A DNA stretch of 64,000 nucleotides from Paracoccaceae bacterium (GCA_024304985.1 JAMWZC010000003.1:124001-188000), one strand, 5' to 3'. Positions 1-8,396 are shown, counted from the first letter of the stretch. A program made the numbers and translations. The notes: a model not told the origin generated them from the letters alone.

Positions 1-575
1 GCGCGCCGCCCGGCCAGCAGATCATGGTGACTGTCGCCCACCATCACCACCCGGTCAGGTGACAGCCCGGTTCTTGAACAAAAGGCCAGCAGGGGAGCGG
101 GGTCGGGTTTCGCCCCATGCCCGCTGTCGAACCCGGCCACAAAGGCGAAATGCGCCAGCACTCCGGCGCTGGTCAGATGCGCCAGCGCCCCGGCTTCGGT
201 GTCATTGGTGATGACGCCCAGCGCCAGACCCCGCGCGGCCAGCCCCGTCAGATAGGGGTCAAGCGGAACGGCCGGCACAAGCGGCGCCACGGCGGCACGC
301 GCGCTCAGAAAAGCCTCGATGGATTCGATGGACTGCCCCGGCAGAGCCGAACCGATCGCCTCGGCGGCCTCGCGGTTGGTGCCGGCGATGATGGGGCTTT
401 CCGGCAGAAAGGCGCGATTGGCCAGATCGAACACCGCCGCATCGGCGATCCGCCGCGCCAGCGCCGCATCCCCGCCCGACAATTCCTCGATCACGCCCAG
501 CGCCCAGACATCCCATGTCGCACGGAAATCGAACAGCGTGCCGTCCTTGTCGAAAATGATACCATCCACCCGCAT
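1..575 (-). CDS. HAD-family hydrolase, phosphoglycolate-phosphatase-like (3' end outside window)
   Basis: Reading leftward from an ATG at 575, the translation opens with HAD motif I (DKDGTLFD, two catalytic aspartates). It later shows the motif III lysine region (GAKPDP) and motif IV (VMVGDSHHD), which together mark a Mg2+-dependent haloacid-dehalogenase phosphatase of the Gph/PGP group. About 191 codons are present and the frame is still open at the window edge, so the C-terminus is missing. The substrate cannot be told from sequence; phosphoglycolate is the family default. The gene is divergent from the MarR regulator at 701, with about 125 bp between them. Confidence 0.85.
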   Translation of the reverse strand, partial: MRVDGIIFDKDGTLFDFRATWDVWALGVIEELSGGDAALARRIADAAVFDLANRAFLPESPIIAGTNREAAEAIGSALPGQSIESIEAFLSARAAVAPLVPAVPLDPYLTGLAARGLALGVITNDTEAGALAHLTSAGVLAHFAFVAGFDSGHGAKPDPAPLLAFCSRTGLSPDRVVMVGDSHHDLLAGRR

Positions 576-700
576 GTGCCCTGCCCCGTTGTTGCGATCC
601 GCCCCCTTGTCGGGCCTGCGCTAAAGTGGCGATGTGACGGGCCCCTGACAAGCCCTGCCCGTGCTTGACTTTCACGCCCCGATCCTGTGCCTTGGCGCGC

Positions 701-1156
701 ATGGATACCACCGGACCTTACCGCCTGCACACCTCGCTGGGCTATCATCTCTCGGTTGCCGCCCGTCAGCAGGAACGGCGGCTGGATGAGGCGCTCAAGA
801 CGCTTGGCCTGACCCGCACCACCTGGTGCGTGCTGCTGGCCGTGGGCAATGAGAGGCTGTCGCAGCCCTCGGATATCGCAGGTTTCGTGGGCATCGACCG
901 CACCGCCACCAGCCGCGCCCTGCGCCAGATGGAGGCGGATGGCCTTCTGGCCCGCTCCAGCGGAACCGAGGACCGGCGCACCCGGCGCGTGGAGCTGACC
1001 GACAAGGGCTGTGAGGCGATCCGCGCCGCGACCCCCTTTGCAAGGGCCAATGCCGCGATCATGGCCGAACAGCTTGACGCAGGCGAGCAGGACATGCTGA
1101 TCCGCCTGCTGGCCAAACTGCGCCCCGCGGATGACGCGCCGCTCAACACGCTCTGA
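701..1156 (+). CDS. MarR-family transcriptional regulator
   Basis: A 151-aa winged-helix regulator. The recognition region (LSQPSDIAGFVGIDRTATSR) is followed by the wing segment DGLLARSSGTEDRRTRRVELT, whose D-R-R pattern is the MarR signature. The ATG at 701 is chosen; an in-frame TTG at 665 would add 12 residues without homology value. MarR proteins usually bind as dimers near their own promoter and release DNA on binding a small ligand. The divergent HAD gene is a possible co-regulated neighbour, but no clear palindrome was seen between them, and the ligand is unknown. Confidence 0.85.
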   Translation: MDTTGPYRLHTSLGYHLSVAARQQERRLDEALKTLGLTRTTWCVLLAVGNERLSQPSDIAGFVGIDRTATSRALRQMEADGLLARSSGTEDRRTRRVELTDKGCEAIRAATPFARANAAIMAEQLDAGEQDMLIRLLAKLRPADDAPLNTL

Positions 1157-1168
1157 CAGCCAGCGGCC

Positions 1169-1453
1169 TCAGGTCCAGTGCATCTGTGCCCCGCCCGGCA
1201 AGGCCGCGCGGGCACGCATCGGCGCGTCATAGGGCATGTTCACCGAGTCGCAAAAGGCGATGACCCAGGCATCTTCCAGCATCAGGAAATCCAGCAACGC
1301 CCCCAGAAAGGCCGGGTCGCCCGCACCTGCGCGCAGATCGTCGATCGAGGCCCCGCTGGCCCCCATGAACTGGCCCAGCACCTCGTCATTGCCGGCCATC
1401 CAGCCCAGCGCCTGAATGGCAAGGGTTTCGGCCTGTTCCTGCTCGGATCTCAT
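1169..1453 (-). CDS. DUF3572 family protein
   Basis: A 94-aa protein with the DUF3572 pattern: an N-terminal EQAETLAIQALGWMAGNDEVLGQFMGASG-like stretch and a helical LGALLDFLMLEDAWVIAFCD core. Function is unknown. It lies head-to-head with the PleD-like gene, an arrangement familiar from Rhodobacterales. The ATG at 1453 is preferred because GGAAG sits 7 nt upstream; a GTG at 1459 would place the same GGAAG almost on the start codon. The 110-bp gap to the divergent gene must hold both promoters. Confidence 0.8.
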   Translation of the reverse strand: MRSEQEQAETLAIQALGWMAGNDEVLGQFMGASGASIDDLRAGAGDPAFLGALLDFLMLEDAWVIAFCDSVNMPYDAPMRARAALPGGAQMHWT

Positions 1454-1563
1454 TTTCACGCTTCCGGAAAGAGTTTCTTAACCCTTCGAGTAGTAACTGG
1501 ATCAAGGCGAGAGGCAAGTGGCCCCCCGCAGCCTCAACACTCGGCTCAGCAAGGCGCGACCCC

Positions 1564-3027
1564 ATGCCCGGCAGAATACTGATCGTGGACGATATCCCCA
1601 CCAACCGTATCCTGCTCAGGGCGCGGCTGGCTGCGGCTTTCTATGACGTGATGCAGGCCAGCACCGGGGCCGAGGCGCTGGAGCTGCTGGCACGCCAGCC
1701 CCCCGATCTGGTGCTGATCAGCGCCCGGCTTGGCGATTGCGACAGTCTTGCCCTGTGTCGGGCGATCACCGGCCCGTCCGGGCCGCAGGCACCGGACAAC
1801 CAGACCCAGCCCGCCGCCCCGGGCGACGCGGCGCGGATCACCCGCCCGCCGGTGCTGATGCTGACCGCCCAGACCGACCATCATCTGCGCCTGAACGCGC
1901 TGGCCGCCGGGGCCGAGGATGTGCTGGCCTTTCCGCTGGATGACATGCTGTTGCAGGCCCGCCTGCGCAGCCTGATGCGGGTGGGCGATACGGTGCAGGA
2001 AACCCATCTGCGCGAAGGCACCAGCCGCACGCTGGGCTTTGCCGATGCCGCACGGGACTATGCACCGCCGCCCCGCATCTGCATCCTCTCGGATGCGGCA
2101 GACCCGGATGTGCCATGGGGCAACGATCTGGATGGCATGGGGCTGGGTCAGATCACGCGGCATGACAGCCGCAGCTTCCTGCGCGACGTGGCGCCGGGCG
2201 ACACGCCCGATCTCTGCGTCCTCGTGATGGACCGGCCGCTGATCTCGCCCAGCCTGCGCTTGCTGTCCGAACTGCGCGCCCACCCCGAAACGCGGCACGC
2301 AGCGGCCCTGGTGATCCTGCCGGAACCGGACAACCATACCGCCGCCGATGCGCTGGATCTGGGGGCCGGGGATGTGGTCGCAGGTCCCTGCGCCGGGACG
2401 GAACTGGCCTTGCGGATTGCCAAGCTGATCCGACGCAAACGCATGGCCGATGACCTGCGCAGCACGCTGCGCGACGGGTTGCGCGCGGCAGTGACGGACC
2501 CGCTGACCGGGCTCTACAACCGCCGCTACGCCCTGCCCCATCTGGCGCGACTGGCCAACCACGCCACGCAGAGCGGGCGGCATTTTGCCGTGATGCTGGC
2601 CGATCTGGACCATTTCAAGGGGATCAACGACCGCTTCGGTCATGCCGCAGGCGATGCCGTTCTGGTCGAGGTGGCGCGGCGCCTGCGGTCCAACCTGCGC
2701 GCCGTCGATCTGGTTGCGCGTATCGGCGGAGAGGAGTTTCTGATCGCCCTGCCCGACACCAACCGGACCGAGGCGCGGGTGGCCGCACGCCGCCTGTGCC
2801 GGATCATCGCACAGGATCCATTCGACCTGCCCAGCCACGCCATGCCCCAACATGTCACGGTCAGCATTGGTGTGGCGATGGGGCACCGGCTGCCCCGGTT
2901 GCAGGAAGCACTGGATGATCCGCTGACCGATACCGTGCAGCGTCTTCTGGATCGTGCGGATCAGGCCCTTTACGGGGCCAAGGCCTGCGGACGCAATCAG
3001 GTGACCATCAGCAATACAGCCGCCTGA
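1564..3027 (+). CDS. pleD: PleD-like receiver-GGDEF diguanylate cyclase with degenerate receiver
   Basis: A 487-aa protein built as receiver 1 (about 1-125), a degenerate second receiver (about 160-290) and a GGDEF domain (about 310-480). The cyclase motif is GGEEF at residues 388-392, preceded at the correct 5-residue spacing by an RxxD inhibitory site (RAVD). It should therefore make cyclic di-GMP and be product-inhibited. In receiver 1 the acidic pair VDD (residues 9-10) is kept, but the position of the phospho-acceptor aspartate (D53 in Caulobacter PleD) is serine here (LIS53ARLGD). The conserved KP lysine is also lost (VLAFPLDD). Classical phosphorylation control therefore looks impossible. 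No kinase gene adjoins it. Confidence 0.88.
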   Translation: MPGRILIVDDIPTNRILLRARLAAAFYDVMQASTGAEALELLARQPPDLVLISARLGDCDSLALCRAITGPSGPQAPDNQTQPAAPGDAARITRPPVLMLTAQTDHHLRLNALAAGAEDVLAFPLDDMLLQARLRSLMRVGDTVQETHLREGTSRTLGFADAARDYAPPPRICILSDAADPDVPWGNDLDGMGLGQITRHDSRSFLRDVAPGDTPDLCVLVMDRPLISPSLRLLSELRAHPETRHAAALVILPEPDNHTAADALDLGAGDVVAGPCAGTELALRIAKLIRRKRMADDLRSTLRDGLRAAVTDPLTGLYNRRYALPHLARLANHATQSGRHFAVMLADLDHFKGINDRFGHAAGDAVLVEVARRLRSNLRAVDLVARIGGEEFLIALPDTNRTEARVAARRLCRIIAQDPFDLPSHAMPQHVTVSIGVAMGHRLPRLQEALDDPLTDTVQRLLDRADQALYGAKACGRNQVTISNTAA

Positions 3028-3039
3028 CCCGCGCCGCCA

Positions 3040-3573
3040 TCAATCAGTCGAACCGTCACGCGCGCGGGTCCGCCCTTCGCGCCCTGACGCAAGACGCTCA
3101 TCCAGCCTGTCGGCAAAGGCCGCGCGTTCGGCCGCGCTCATCCCGTCGATCCGGTCCAGAAGCAAGGCCTGTCCCATATGCTGGCGCGCCATGCCCGCCT
3201 CGAATTGCCGCCCGACAATGGCGCGCACCTGCGCCGCGTCATAGGGCTCGGCCCGCAGCGCCGCGACCACTGCCTCGAACTCGGCCCGGATCTCGGCGCG
3301 GCTGGGCCGCCCCTCGCGGTGCAGGCTGCGCATCTCGCGCCAGATGGCGCGCCGGTCTTCGCGGGTCAGTGCACTGGTATAGGGTCCGCCGAACTGATCC
3401 GCCTTGCTGCGGCGATGATCCGACATGTCGCCATGGCGCAGCACCGCCCCGATCGCCAGCCCCGCAACCGCCACGTTCAGCGCAAGCGAGACGAACAGAA
3501 GCCCCTTGATCCACCCGCGCAACGGGGCACGGGTGGCTGGCTGTGGTGTCTGGGGGTCTGTGGGAAATGTCAT
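3040..3573 (-). CDS. periplasmic heavy-metal-sensor-like (CpxP/ZraP-type) membrane-anchored protein
   Basis: A 177-aa protein with one N-terminal membrane helix (about residues 22-45, LLFVSLALNVAVAGLAIGAV). It is followed by a highly charged helical region with LTREDRRAIWREM and two R/E-rich repeats, as in Spy/CpxP/ZraP-type periplasmic proteins. It is the last gene of the sigma-factor cassette, 2 nt after the preceding stop. In Rhodobacterales such proteins commonly sit with an ECF sigma factor. Metal binding is a family inference; no cysteine or histidine cluster is evident. The C-terminus converges on pleD with 12 bp between stops. Confidence 0.7.
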   Translation of the reverse strand: MTFPTDPQTPQPATRAPLRGWIKGLLFVSLALNVAVAGLAIGAVLRHGDMSDHRRSKADQFGGPYTSALTREDRRAIWREMRSLHREGRPSRAEIRAEFEAVVAALRAEPYDAAQVRAIVGRQFEAGMARQHMGQALLLDRIDGMSAAERAAFADRLDERLASGREGRTRARDGSTD

Positions 3574-3575
3574 GT

Positions 3576-3956
3576 TCAGCCCTCGCTCAGGTCCATGGCG
3601 ATGTCGAAATCCAGCTCCGGCATCAGATCGACAAGATAGGCGTCACCCGGCTGCCCCAGCAGGGCCGCCGTCAGATCGCCCAGACCCGTCGCCGCACCGA
3701 TCCCGATGGCCAGCCCCATCACACCGGCTGTCGCCAGCCCGCCGATGGCAGGCCAGCCGCCCAAGGCCTCGCGCAGCTGCGCCAGCAGACCGGGGCGCGC
3801 AACACGCCCCCGGACAGAGGTGGCCTGCACGGCCCGCGCATCCTCAAGAACACGCGCCATCAACGCCGGGGACGGCTCCGGGGCCATGCGACGGGCCGCG
3901 CCGAAGAAATCCTCCAACGAGTCGGTCTCGGGCGGGTGCTGTCTATGATCAGTCAT
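3576..3956 (-). CDS. small membrane protein in ECF sigma cassette, candidate anti-sigma factor
   Basis: A 126-aa protein with an N-terminal charged cytoplasmic segment (about 1-55, containing EDFFGAARRMAPEPSPALMARVLEDAR) and one membrane segment (about 70-98, glycine/alanine rich). A short acidic tail ends in LVDLMPELDFDIAMDLSEG. Its ATG at 3956 overlaps the sigma-factor stop by 8 nt, implying translational coupling. Size, single membrane span and position directly after an ECF sigma gene suggest a membrane anti-sigma factor. No zinc-binding HxxxCxxC motif is present, so this rests on context. Confidence 0.6.
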   Translation of the reverse strand: MTDHRQHPPETDSLEDFFGAARRMAPEPSPALMARVLEDARAVQATSVRGRVARPGLLAQLREALGGWPAIGGLATAGVMGLAIGIGAATGLGDLTAALLGQPGDAYLVDLMPELDFDIAMDLSEG

Positions 3957-4533
3957 CGTGATACCCCAGTTCTGCGCGACGACCCGACAGGGCCGCACTC
4001 AACGCGCGCTTGCCCCGGGCGATCAGACTTTCGACCGCCTCGGCGCTGATGTCCATGATCCCGGCAATCTCGGGATTGCCCAGACCTTCGATATGGCGCA
4101 GGACCACCGCCTGCCGCTGCCGCTCGGGCAGCGCCGCCAATGCCGCCTGCAAGGCCGCAGCCCGGGCTGCATCCTGCAAACCCTCGGCGGCACTGGGTGC
4201 CCCGTCCTCTGGCTCGGGCACCGAGTCGAGCGCCACCCCGCGCCTTTTGCGCAGCCGGTCGGTCGCCAGATTGGCCGTCACGCGGTAAAGCCAGGTGGAC
4301 ACCTTGGCCTCGCCCGCGCGCCAGTCTGGCGCGATCCGCCACAGGCGCAGCATGGCCTCCTGGGCGACGTCCTCGGCCTCGGCCCGGTCGCCCAGCAACC
4401 GCATCGCATGGGCAAAGACGCGCGGCGTCAACCGCAGCGTCAAGACACGCGCCGCCTCGTCATCGCCAGCGGCAAAGCGGCGGAGCAGGATGTGGTCGTC
4501 CACGTCCGACTGGGCGTCAAAGGGCATCTGCAT
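3949..4533 (-). CDS. ECF-type RNA polymerase sigma-70 factor
   Basis: A 194-aa ECF sigma factor. Region 2 is visible as AHAMRLLGDRAEAEDVAQEAMLRLWR followed by the tryptophan-containing DNA-melting segment (VSTWLYRVTANLATDRLRKRR). Region 4 is LPERQRQAVVLRHIEGLGNPEIAGIMDISAEAVESLIARGKRAL. It directs RNA polymerase to an alternative promoter class, probably in response to an envelope or metal signal given its two membrane/periplasmic partners downstream. The three genes (4533 to 3040) form a tight operon. The target promoters are unknown. Confidence 0.92.
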   Translation of the reverse strand: MQMPFDAQSDVDDHILLRRFAAGDDEAARVLTLRLTPRVFAHAMRLLGDRAEAEDVAQEAMLRLWRIAPDWRAGEAKVSTWLYRVTANLATDRLRKRRGVALDSVPEPEDGAPSAAEGLQDAARAAALQAALAALPERQRQAVVLRHIEGLGNPEIAGIMDISAEAVESLIARGKRALSAALSGRRAELGYHDD

Positions 4534-4605
4534 GGTCCTTACGGCCTATCCTGTCCCCGTCCTTGCGGCAATCAAAAGCCCGCAACGCAGGGTCGGACGG
4601 GCGGT

Positions 4606-4633
4606 ATCAGGGGCGGGTCGACCCGCCCCTGAT
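4606..4633. terminator. 28-bp perfect palindrome, probable terminator after the EF-hand gene
   Basis: ATCAGGGGCGGGTC at 4606-4619 is followed immediately by its exact reverse complement at 4620-4633, with no mismatch and no spacer. It lies 10 bp past the EF-hand stop and about 70 bp upstream of the sigma-factor start, in leftward orientation. As RNA it would form a strong GC hairpin with a tetraloop. There is no long T-tract, so factor-independent termination is plausible but not certain. Confidence 0.55.
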
Positions 4634-4643
4634 CCAGCGACGA

Positions 4644-5198
4644 TCAGTCGGCGTCGCGACCGCGTCCGTGATCACCCCCATGGCCTTTGCCATGGCCGCC
4701 GCGATGTTCGGCCCAGCGGGCACGCGCTTGCTCCATCTCCTCGCGCGAGATCGCGCCGTCCTCGTCCTTGTCCAGACGCGACAGCATCCGCTCGAACCGG
4801 TCACCGTTCCGGGGTCCGGCGCGCATTTCCTCGACCGACAGCTTGCCATCGTCATCGGCATCCATCATCTCGATCATACGGGTGCTGCGCTCCTGCATCC
4901 GGGCGGTGGCCTGCGCCAGCATATGCGCCTGCATCTCTGCGGCATCAATGAACCCGTCGCCATTGGCATCCGCCGCGCCGAAACGGGCATCGGCATGGGC
5001 CTTCATCTCGTCTGCAGTGATCTTGCCATCGCTGTCGGTGTCGATTTCCTCGAAAGGCATCATCGCCCCCCGTTCGCCCATGACGCCGCCCATATGGCCA
5101 CCCATACCGGCCTTGCCATGGGAGGCGGCCACACCGACCACTGCGGTTCCGGCCAGTGCAAGGGCGGTCAGCCCCGAAATCAGAACGGCACGTTTCAT
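4644..5198 (-). CDS. secreted four EF-hand calcium-binding protein
   Basis: A 184-aa protein. A signal peptide (MKRAVLISGLTALALAGTAVVGVAA) is followed by four canonical 12-residue EF-hand loops: DTDSDGKITADE, DANGDGFIDAAE, DADDDGKLSVEE and DKDEDGAISREE. The tail is rich in glycine and histidine and may bind other metals. The ATG at 5198 is chosen because it begins the signal peptide and follows GGAGAGAACA; the frame is open further upstream without a credible start. Predicted to be a periplasmic calcium-binding protein of unknown partner. It is upstream of, and on the same strand as, the ECF sigma cassette. Confidence 0.88.
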   Translation of the reverse strand: MKRAVLISGLTALALAGTAVVGVAASHGKAGMGGHMGGVMGERGAMMPFEEIDTDSDGKITADEMKAHADARFGAADANGDGFIDAAEMQAHMLAQATARMQERSTRMIEMMDADDDGKLSVEEMRAGPRNGDRFERMLSRLDKDEDGAISREEMEQARARWAEHRGGHGKGHGGDHGRGRDAD

Positions 5199-5434
5199 CT
5201 TGTTCTCTCCAGTTGTCTTGGGTTGCGAAGCACCGGCCCTTTGCCCGTGTTCTGCATCTGTTACGCGCCGCCGCCGGGCTTCCGTCGCAGCAGGCGCATG
5301 TTTTTTGGCACAGGCGTCACCACACTCTGCCCGCCAGCGAAATTTTGCGACATGAGGACGCGGTGCCCGGATCGGCGCTTCCAACCCTGGCGGAAAAGGC
5401 AGACAGTCCGCCCTTGTCCGAATCCGAGGCCCCC

Positions 5435-5866
5435 ATGCTCGACCACATGCACGAAACCGCCGACGCGCCCAGCCGCGACATCACCGCAGACAGCAACGCG
5501 CCCCAACGCGAAACATGGCCCGCAATGTGGAAGGGCTGGCGCGGCAAATGCCCCAATTGCGGCAGCGGCCCGCTGCTCAGCGGCTATCTGACGGTGCGCA
5601 AGTCCTGCCCTGTCTGCCGCGAGGAATTGCATCACCACCGCGCCGATGATGGTCCGGCCTATCTGACGATCCTGTTCGTGGGACATCTGATGGCCCCGAT
5701 GCTGCTTTTCGTATTCGAGACATGGCGCCCCGAGCCGCTGATCCTCTTCACCATCTTCGCCCTTGGATCTGTCGCGCTCTCGCTCTACCTTCTGCCCAGA
5801 TTGAAAGGGGCGATCGTAGGCCTGCAATGGGCCCGGCTGATGTATGGTTTCGGCAAGGCCGCGTGA
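5435..5866 (+). CDS. DUF983 family membrane protein
   Basis: A 143-aa protein with two CxxC pairs (CPNCGSGPLL and CPVCREELHHH) forming a likely zinc ribbon. Two membrane helices follow (about residues 78-96 and 101-119). The cysteine layout followed by ADDGPAYLTILFVGH is typical of DUF983, a family of unknown function often near cytochrome oxidase genes. The ATG at 5435 is selected as the first ATG giving a normal-length family member. The NUDIX gene starts 24 bp downstream, so the two may be co-transcribed. Confidence 0.85.
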   Translation: MLDHMHETADAPSRDITADSNAPQRETWPAMWKGWRGKCPNCGSGPLLSGYLTVRKSCPVCREELHHHRADDGPAYLTILFVGHLMAPMLLFVFETWRPEPLILFTIFALGSVALSLYLLPRLKGAIVGLQWARLMYGFGKAA

Positions 5867-5890
5867 CCCTTTCACCGTGAAGGGAACGCC

Positions 5891-6595
5891 ATGACCATCG
5901 ACAAGACCGCCATCCGCAATGCCTCGACCGTGATCGTGCTGCGCGACCGCCATCGCGATCCGCATGTCCTGATGGGGCAGCGCGGCTCAAGCGCGGCCTT
6001 CATGCCCGACAAGTTCGTCTTTCCGGGCGGAGCGGTGGATGACGCGGATCGCGCGGTGCCCCTTGTCACGCCGCTGCCCGATCTCTGCGCCGGGCGGCTC
6101 TGCGATGACGCGCCTGCGGATCTCGCCCATGCCCTCGCCGCCGCCGCCATCCGCGAACTGTGGGAGGAGACAGGATTGGTCCTCGGCGCCAAGGGCCTCT
6201 GGACCAGCCCGCCCCCGGATTGGCAGACCTTCGCCGCAACCGGCCACATGCCCGCCGCCCATCCGTTGCAATTCGTCTTCCGCGCCGTGACCCCACCGGG
6301 CCGCCCCCGCCGCTTCGACGCGCGCTTCTTTCTGGTGGATGCCGACGATCTGGCCTCGGACCCCGATGATTTCAGCGCTGCCTGCGACGAGCTTTCACAT
6401 CTGCAATGGATACCGCTGCCGCGTGTGCGCGAATTCGACCTGCCCTTCATCACCGAAGTGGTTCTGGCCGAGGTCGCGGCCCGCGCGCGTGAGACCGAAC
6501 CGCCCGCCTCTGTGCCCTTCTTCAAGAACAGCGAAGAGGAAAGCCTCTTCCTGCGCCTTAAAGGAATAGGACCAATGACAGGACGCTCGCACTGA
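5891..6595 (+). CDS. NUDIX hydrolase
   Basis: A 234-aa protein with a recognisable Nudix box in which AAIRELWEETGLVLG supplies the REx2EExG catalytic helix that binds Mg2+. The fold begins with ASTVIVLRDRHRDPHVLMGQR. NUDIX enzymes split nucleoside diphosphate-linked compounds; members of this size and N-terminal pattern are often ADP-ribose or CoA pyrophosphatase-like, but the substrate cannot be set here. The last 38 nt overlap, tail to tail, the end of the DMT transporter gene on the other strand. Confidence 0.88.
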   Translation: MTIDKTAIRNASTVIVLRDRHRDPHVLMGQRGSSAAFMPDKFVFPGGAVDDADRAVPLVTPLPDLCAGRLCDDAPADLAHALAAAAIRELWEETGLVLGAKGLWTSPPPDWQTFAATGHMPAAHPLQFVFRAVTPPGRPRRFDARFFLVDADDLASDPDDFSAACDELSHLQWIPLPRVREFDLPFITEVVLAEVAARARETEPPASVPFFKNSEEESLFLRLKGIGPMTGRSH

Positions 6596-7472
6596 TCAGC
6601 GCAATGCCCACCGCCTCGCGCCGGGTGAATTTCTCGTTGAAGAACAGGATGGAGGCGGCCAGCGAGAAGATCAGCTCGACCTGCCCCACCGCCTTGACAT
6701 AGGCCACGTTCTGCAAGGTGAAGGCGGTGAACCAGCACAGGCTTCCGGCCATCGAGGTCAGCCCGATCCAGACCGCGCGACGCCAGACACACACGACCGC
6801 ACGGATCTGCCCCGGCTCGCGCCAGCGCAGCCAGAGCGTCATCGCGATGGTCTGCGACGCGGTCACCGCCGCCAGCGTCACCATCGCCCGCAGGAAGGGA
6901 TCATCGCTGGCCAGTTCCAGCGACGCCCCGCGATAGGCCACGCTCGACACCGCGAACAACGCCCCCGCAAGCAGCCCCAGCCCCGCCGCGCGTGACGCCA
7001 GACGCCGCAGCCAGTTCCCGGTCAGCCCCGGCGTGCCCGACAGGACCAGCACGCCCACCAGCCCCAGCAGGATCGCCGCCAGTCCCGCAGGCGTCACCGC
7101 CTCGCCCAATACCAGCAGCCCGGCAAAGGCGGTCAGCACAACTTCGGTATTCTTGAAGGTGATCCCCACCGCAAAATTGCGCTCGCGGAACAGGGCCACC
7201 ACGCAGATCGTGGCCAGGATCTGCCCCAGCCCGCCCAGCAGCGCATAGACCCAGAACAGCCCCGACAGCGCCGGCATCGGCACACCGCGCAGAGCCAGAT
7301 AGACCGCGACCAGCAGCAGCACCAAGGGCGAGGAATAGATGAACCGCGCAAAGGTCGCGCCCGCCGTGGACAAGGCCCCCATACTCAGCTGTTTTTGCAG
7401 CATGAATCGCGCGGTCTGAAACCCCGCAGCAAGGACAGTGGCGATGACCCATGTTTCCATGGGCGCTGTCAT
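6558..7472 (-). CDS. DMT-superfamily (EamA-like) transporter
   Basis: A 304-aa inner-membrane protein with about ten hydrophobic helices in two EamA-like halves. The second half contains NVAYVKAVGQVELIFSLAASILFF and ends FTRREAVGIALISASVLSLVLFL. DMT exporters move amino acids, metabolites or drugs; the substrate is unknown. The start is the ATG at 7472, and the 3' end runs 38 nt into the convergent NUDIX gene. The gene follows the desaturase gene by only 9 bp on the same strand, so an operon is likely. Confidence 0.85.
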   Translation of the reverse strand: MTAPMETWVIATVLAAGFQTARFMLQKQLSMGALSTAGATFARFIYSSPLVLLLVAVYLALRGVPMPALSGLFWVYALLGGLGQILATICVVALFRERNFAVGITFKNTEVVLTAFAGLLVLGEAVTPAGLAAILLGLVGVLVLSGTPGLTGNWLRRLASRAAGLGLLAGALFAVSSVAYRGASLELASDDPFLRAMVTLAAVTASQTIAMTLWLRWREPGQIRAVVCVWRRAVWIGLTSMAGSLCWFTAFTLQNVAYVKAVGQVELIFSLAASILFFNEKFTRREAVGIALISASVLSLVLFL

Positions 7473-7481
7473 GCCCGCAAA

Positions 7482-8396
7482 TCAGGGGCGACGCCAGAGG
7501 GGATGTGGCACCGGATCCTTGGCCTTGAACAGATAACGGCGAAACACCTCGGCATAAGAGCGGAACATGTAGCCGTCATTGCGGGCCAGATACCGCGCGC
7601 GGTTCGCGAAATAGAGGGCCGGCAAGCGATACCACGGCAGCTTGGGATGCATGTGATGCACCACATGCAGGTTGTTGTTCAGAAACAGGAACGCCAGCAG
7701 GCCACGATCCTCGATGATCACAGTACGGCCACGTGCGCGCAGATGGGCCTGATGCTCCAGAAAGGTGCGGATCTTCAGGATCGACAGCGCCGCATAGCTG
7801 GACAGCAGGAAGGCCCAGACCGGCATCTGCCCCAGCGCCGCCATCCAGAACACCACCAGACCCAGCGCCGGGATATGCCACAGCCACCCGCGCAAGACCG
7901 CCCTGTCGCCACCCCGGATCGCGCGCCAATCGCCCGCCATGAAGGCCACCTGCCCCACCAGCGGACCGATCAGCAACCGCCCGATCAGCCGGTTGTTCAG
8001 GTTCAGGATTGCCTGTGTCACGGGTGACAGCCGCTCCCAGACTCCGGCGTCCAGATAATTGCTCTCGGGATCGTCATAGGGATCGGTCAGGATCGAATCC
8101 TGATGATGCGCCAGATGGGTGTCGCGAAAGCGCAGATAGGGAATCCACAGCGTCAGCGCCGGAAACACAAGCGCCTCGTTCAACCACCTGGCCCGCGTCG
8201 GATGCCCGTGCAGCGCTTCATGGCAAAGCGAGGAATGCAGCGCTGCCGCCAGCGCGACCATCACCATGCCCAAGGGCAGGAACCAGCCCGCCGCCAAGGT
8301 CGTGCCGATTCCCCAGACCGCATAACATATCCCCAGAAGGGTCAGCGTCGGCCATTCGACCGCCCGAGCCCCAGCGCGAAACGAGGTATTGCCCAT
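7482..8396 (-). CDS. membrane fatty acid desaturase family protein
   Basis: A 304-aa protein with the three histidine boxes of membrane di-iron desaturases/hydroxylases: HEALHGH, HLAHH, and HHMHP in VVHHMHPKLPWYRLP. About four membrane helices surround them. It probably desaturates or hydroxylates an acyl chain or related lipid in the inner membrane. The ATG at 8396 (MGNTSFRAG) is preferred over one at 8417, whose upstream region would place a GGGGAA too close. It is divergent from an XRE regulator whose start region holds a palindrome, so regulation by that neighbour is possible. Confidence 0.85.
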   Translation of the reverse strand: MGNTSFRAGARAVEWPTLTLLGICYAVWGIGTTLAAGWFLPLGMVMVALAAALHSSLCHEALHGHPTRARWLNEALVFPALTLWIPYLRFRDTHLAHHQDSILTDPYDDPESNYLDAGVWERLSPVTQAILNLNNRLIGRLLIGPLVGQVAFMAGDWRAIRGGDRAVLRGWLWHIPALGLVVFWMAALGQMPVWAFLLSSYAALSILKIRTFLEHQAHLRARGRTVIIEDRGLLAFLFLNNNLHVVHHMHPKLPWYRLPALYFANRARYLARNDGYMFRSYAEVFRRYLFKAKDPVPHPLWRRP

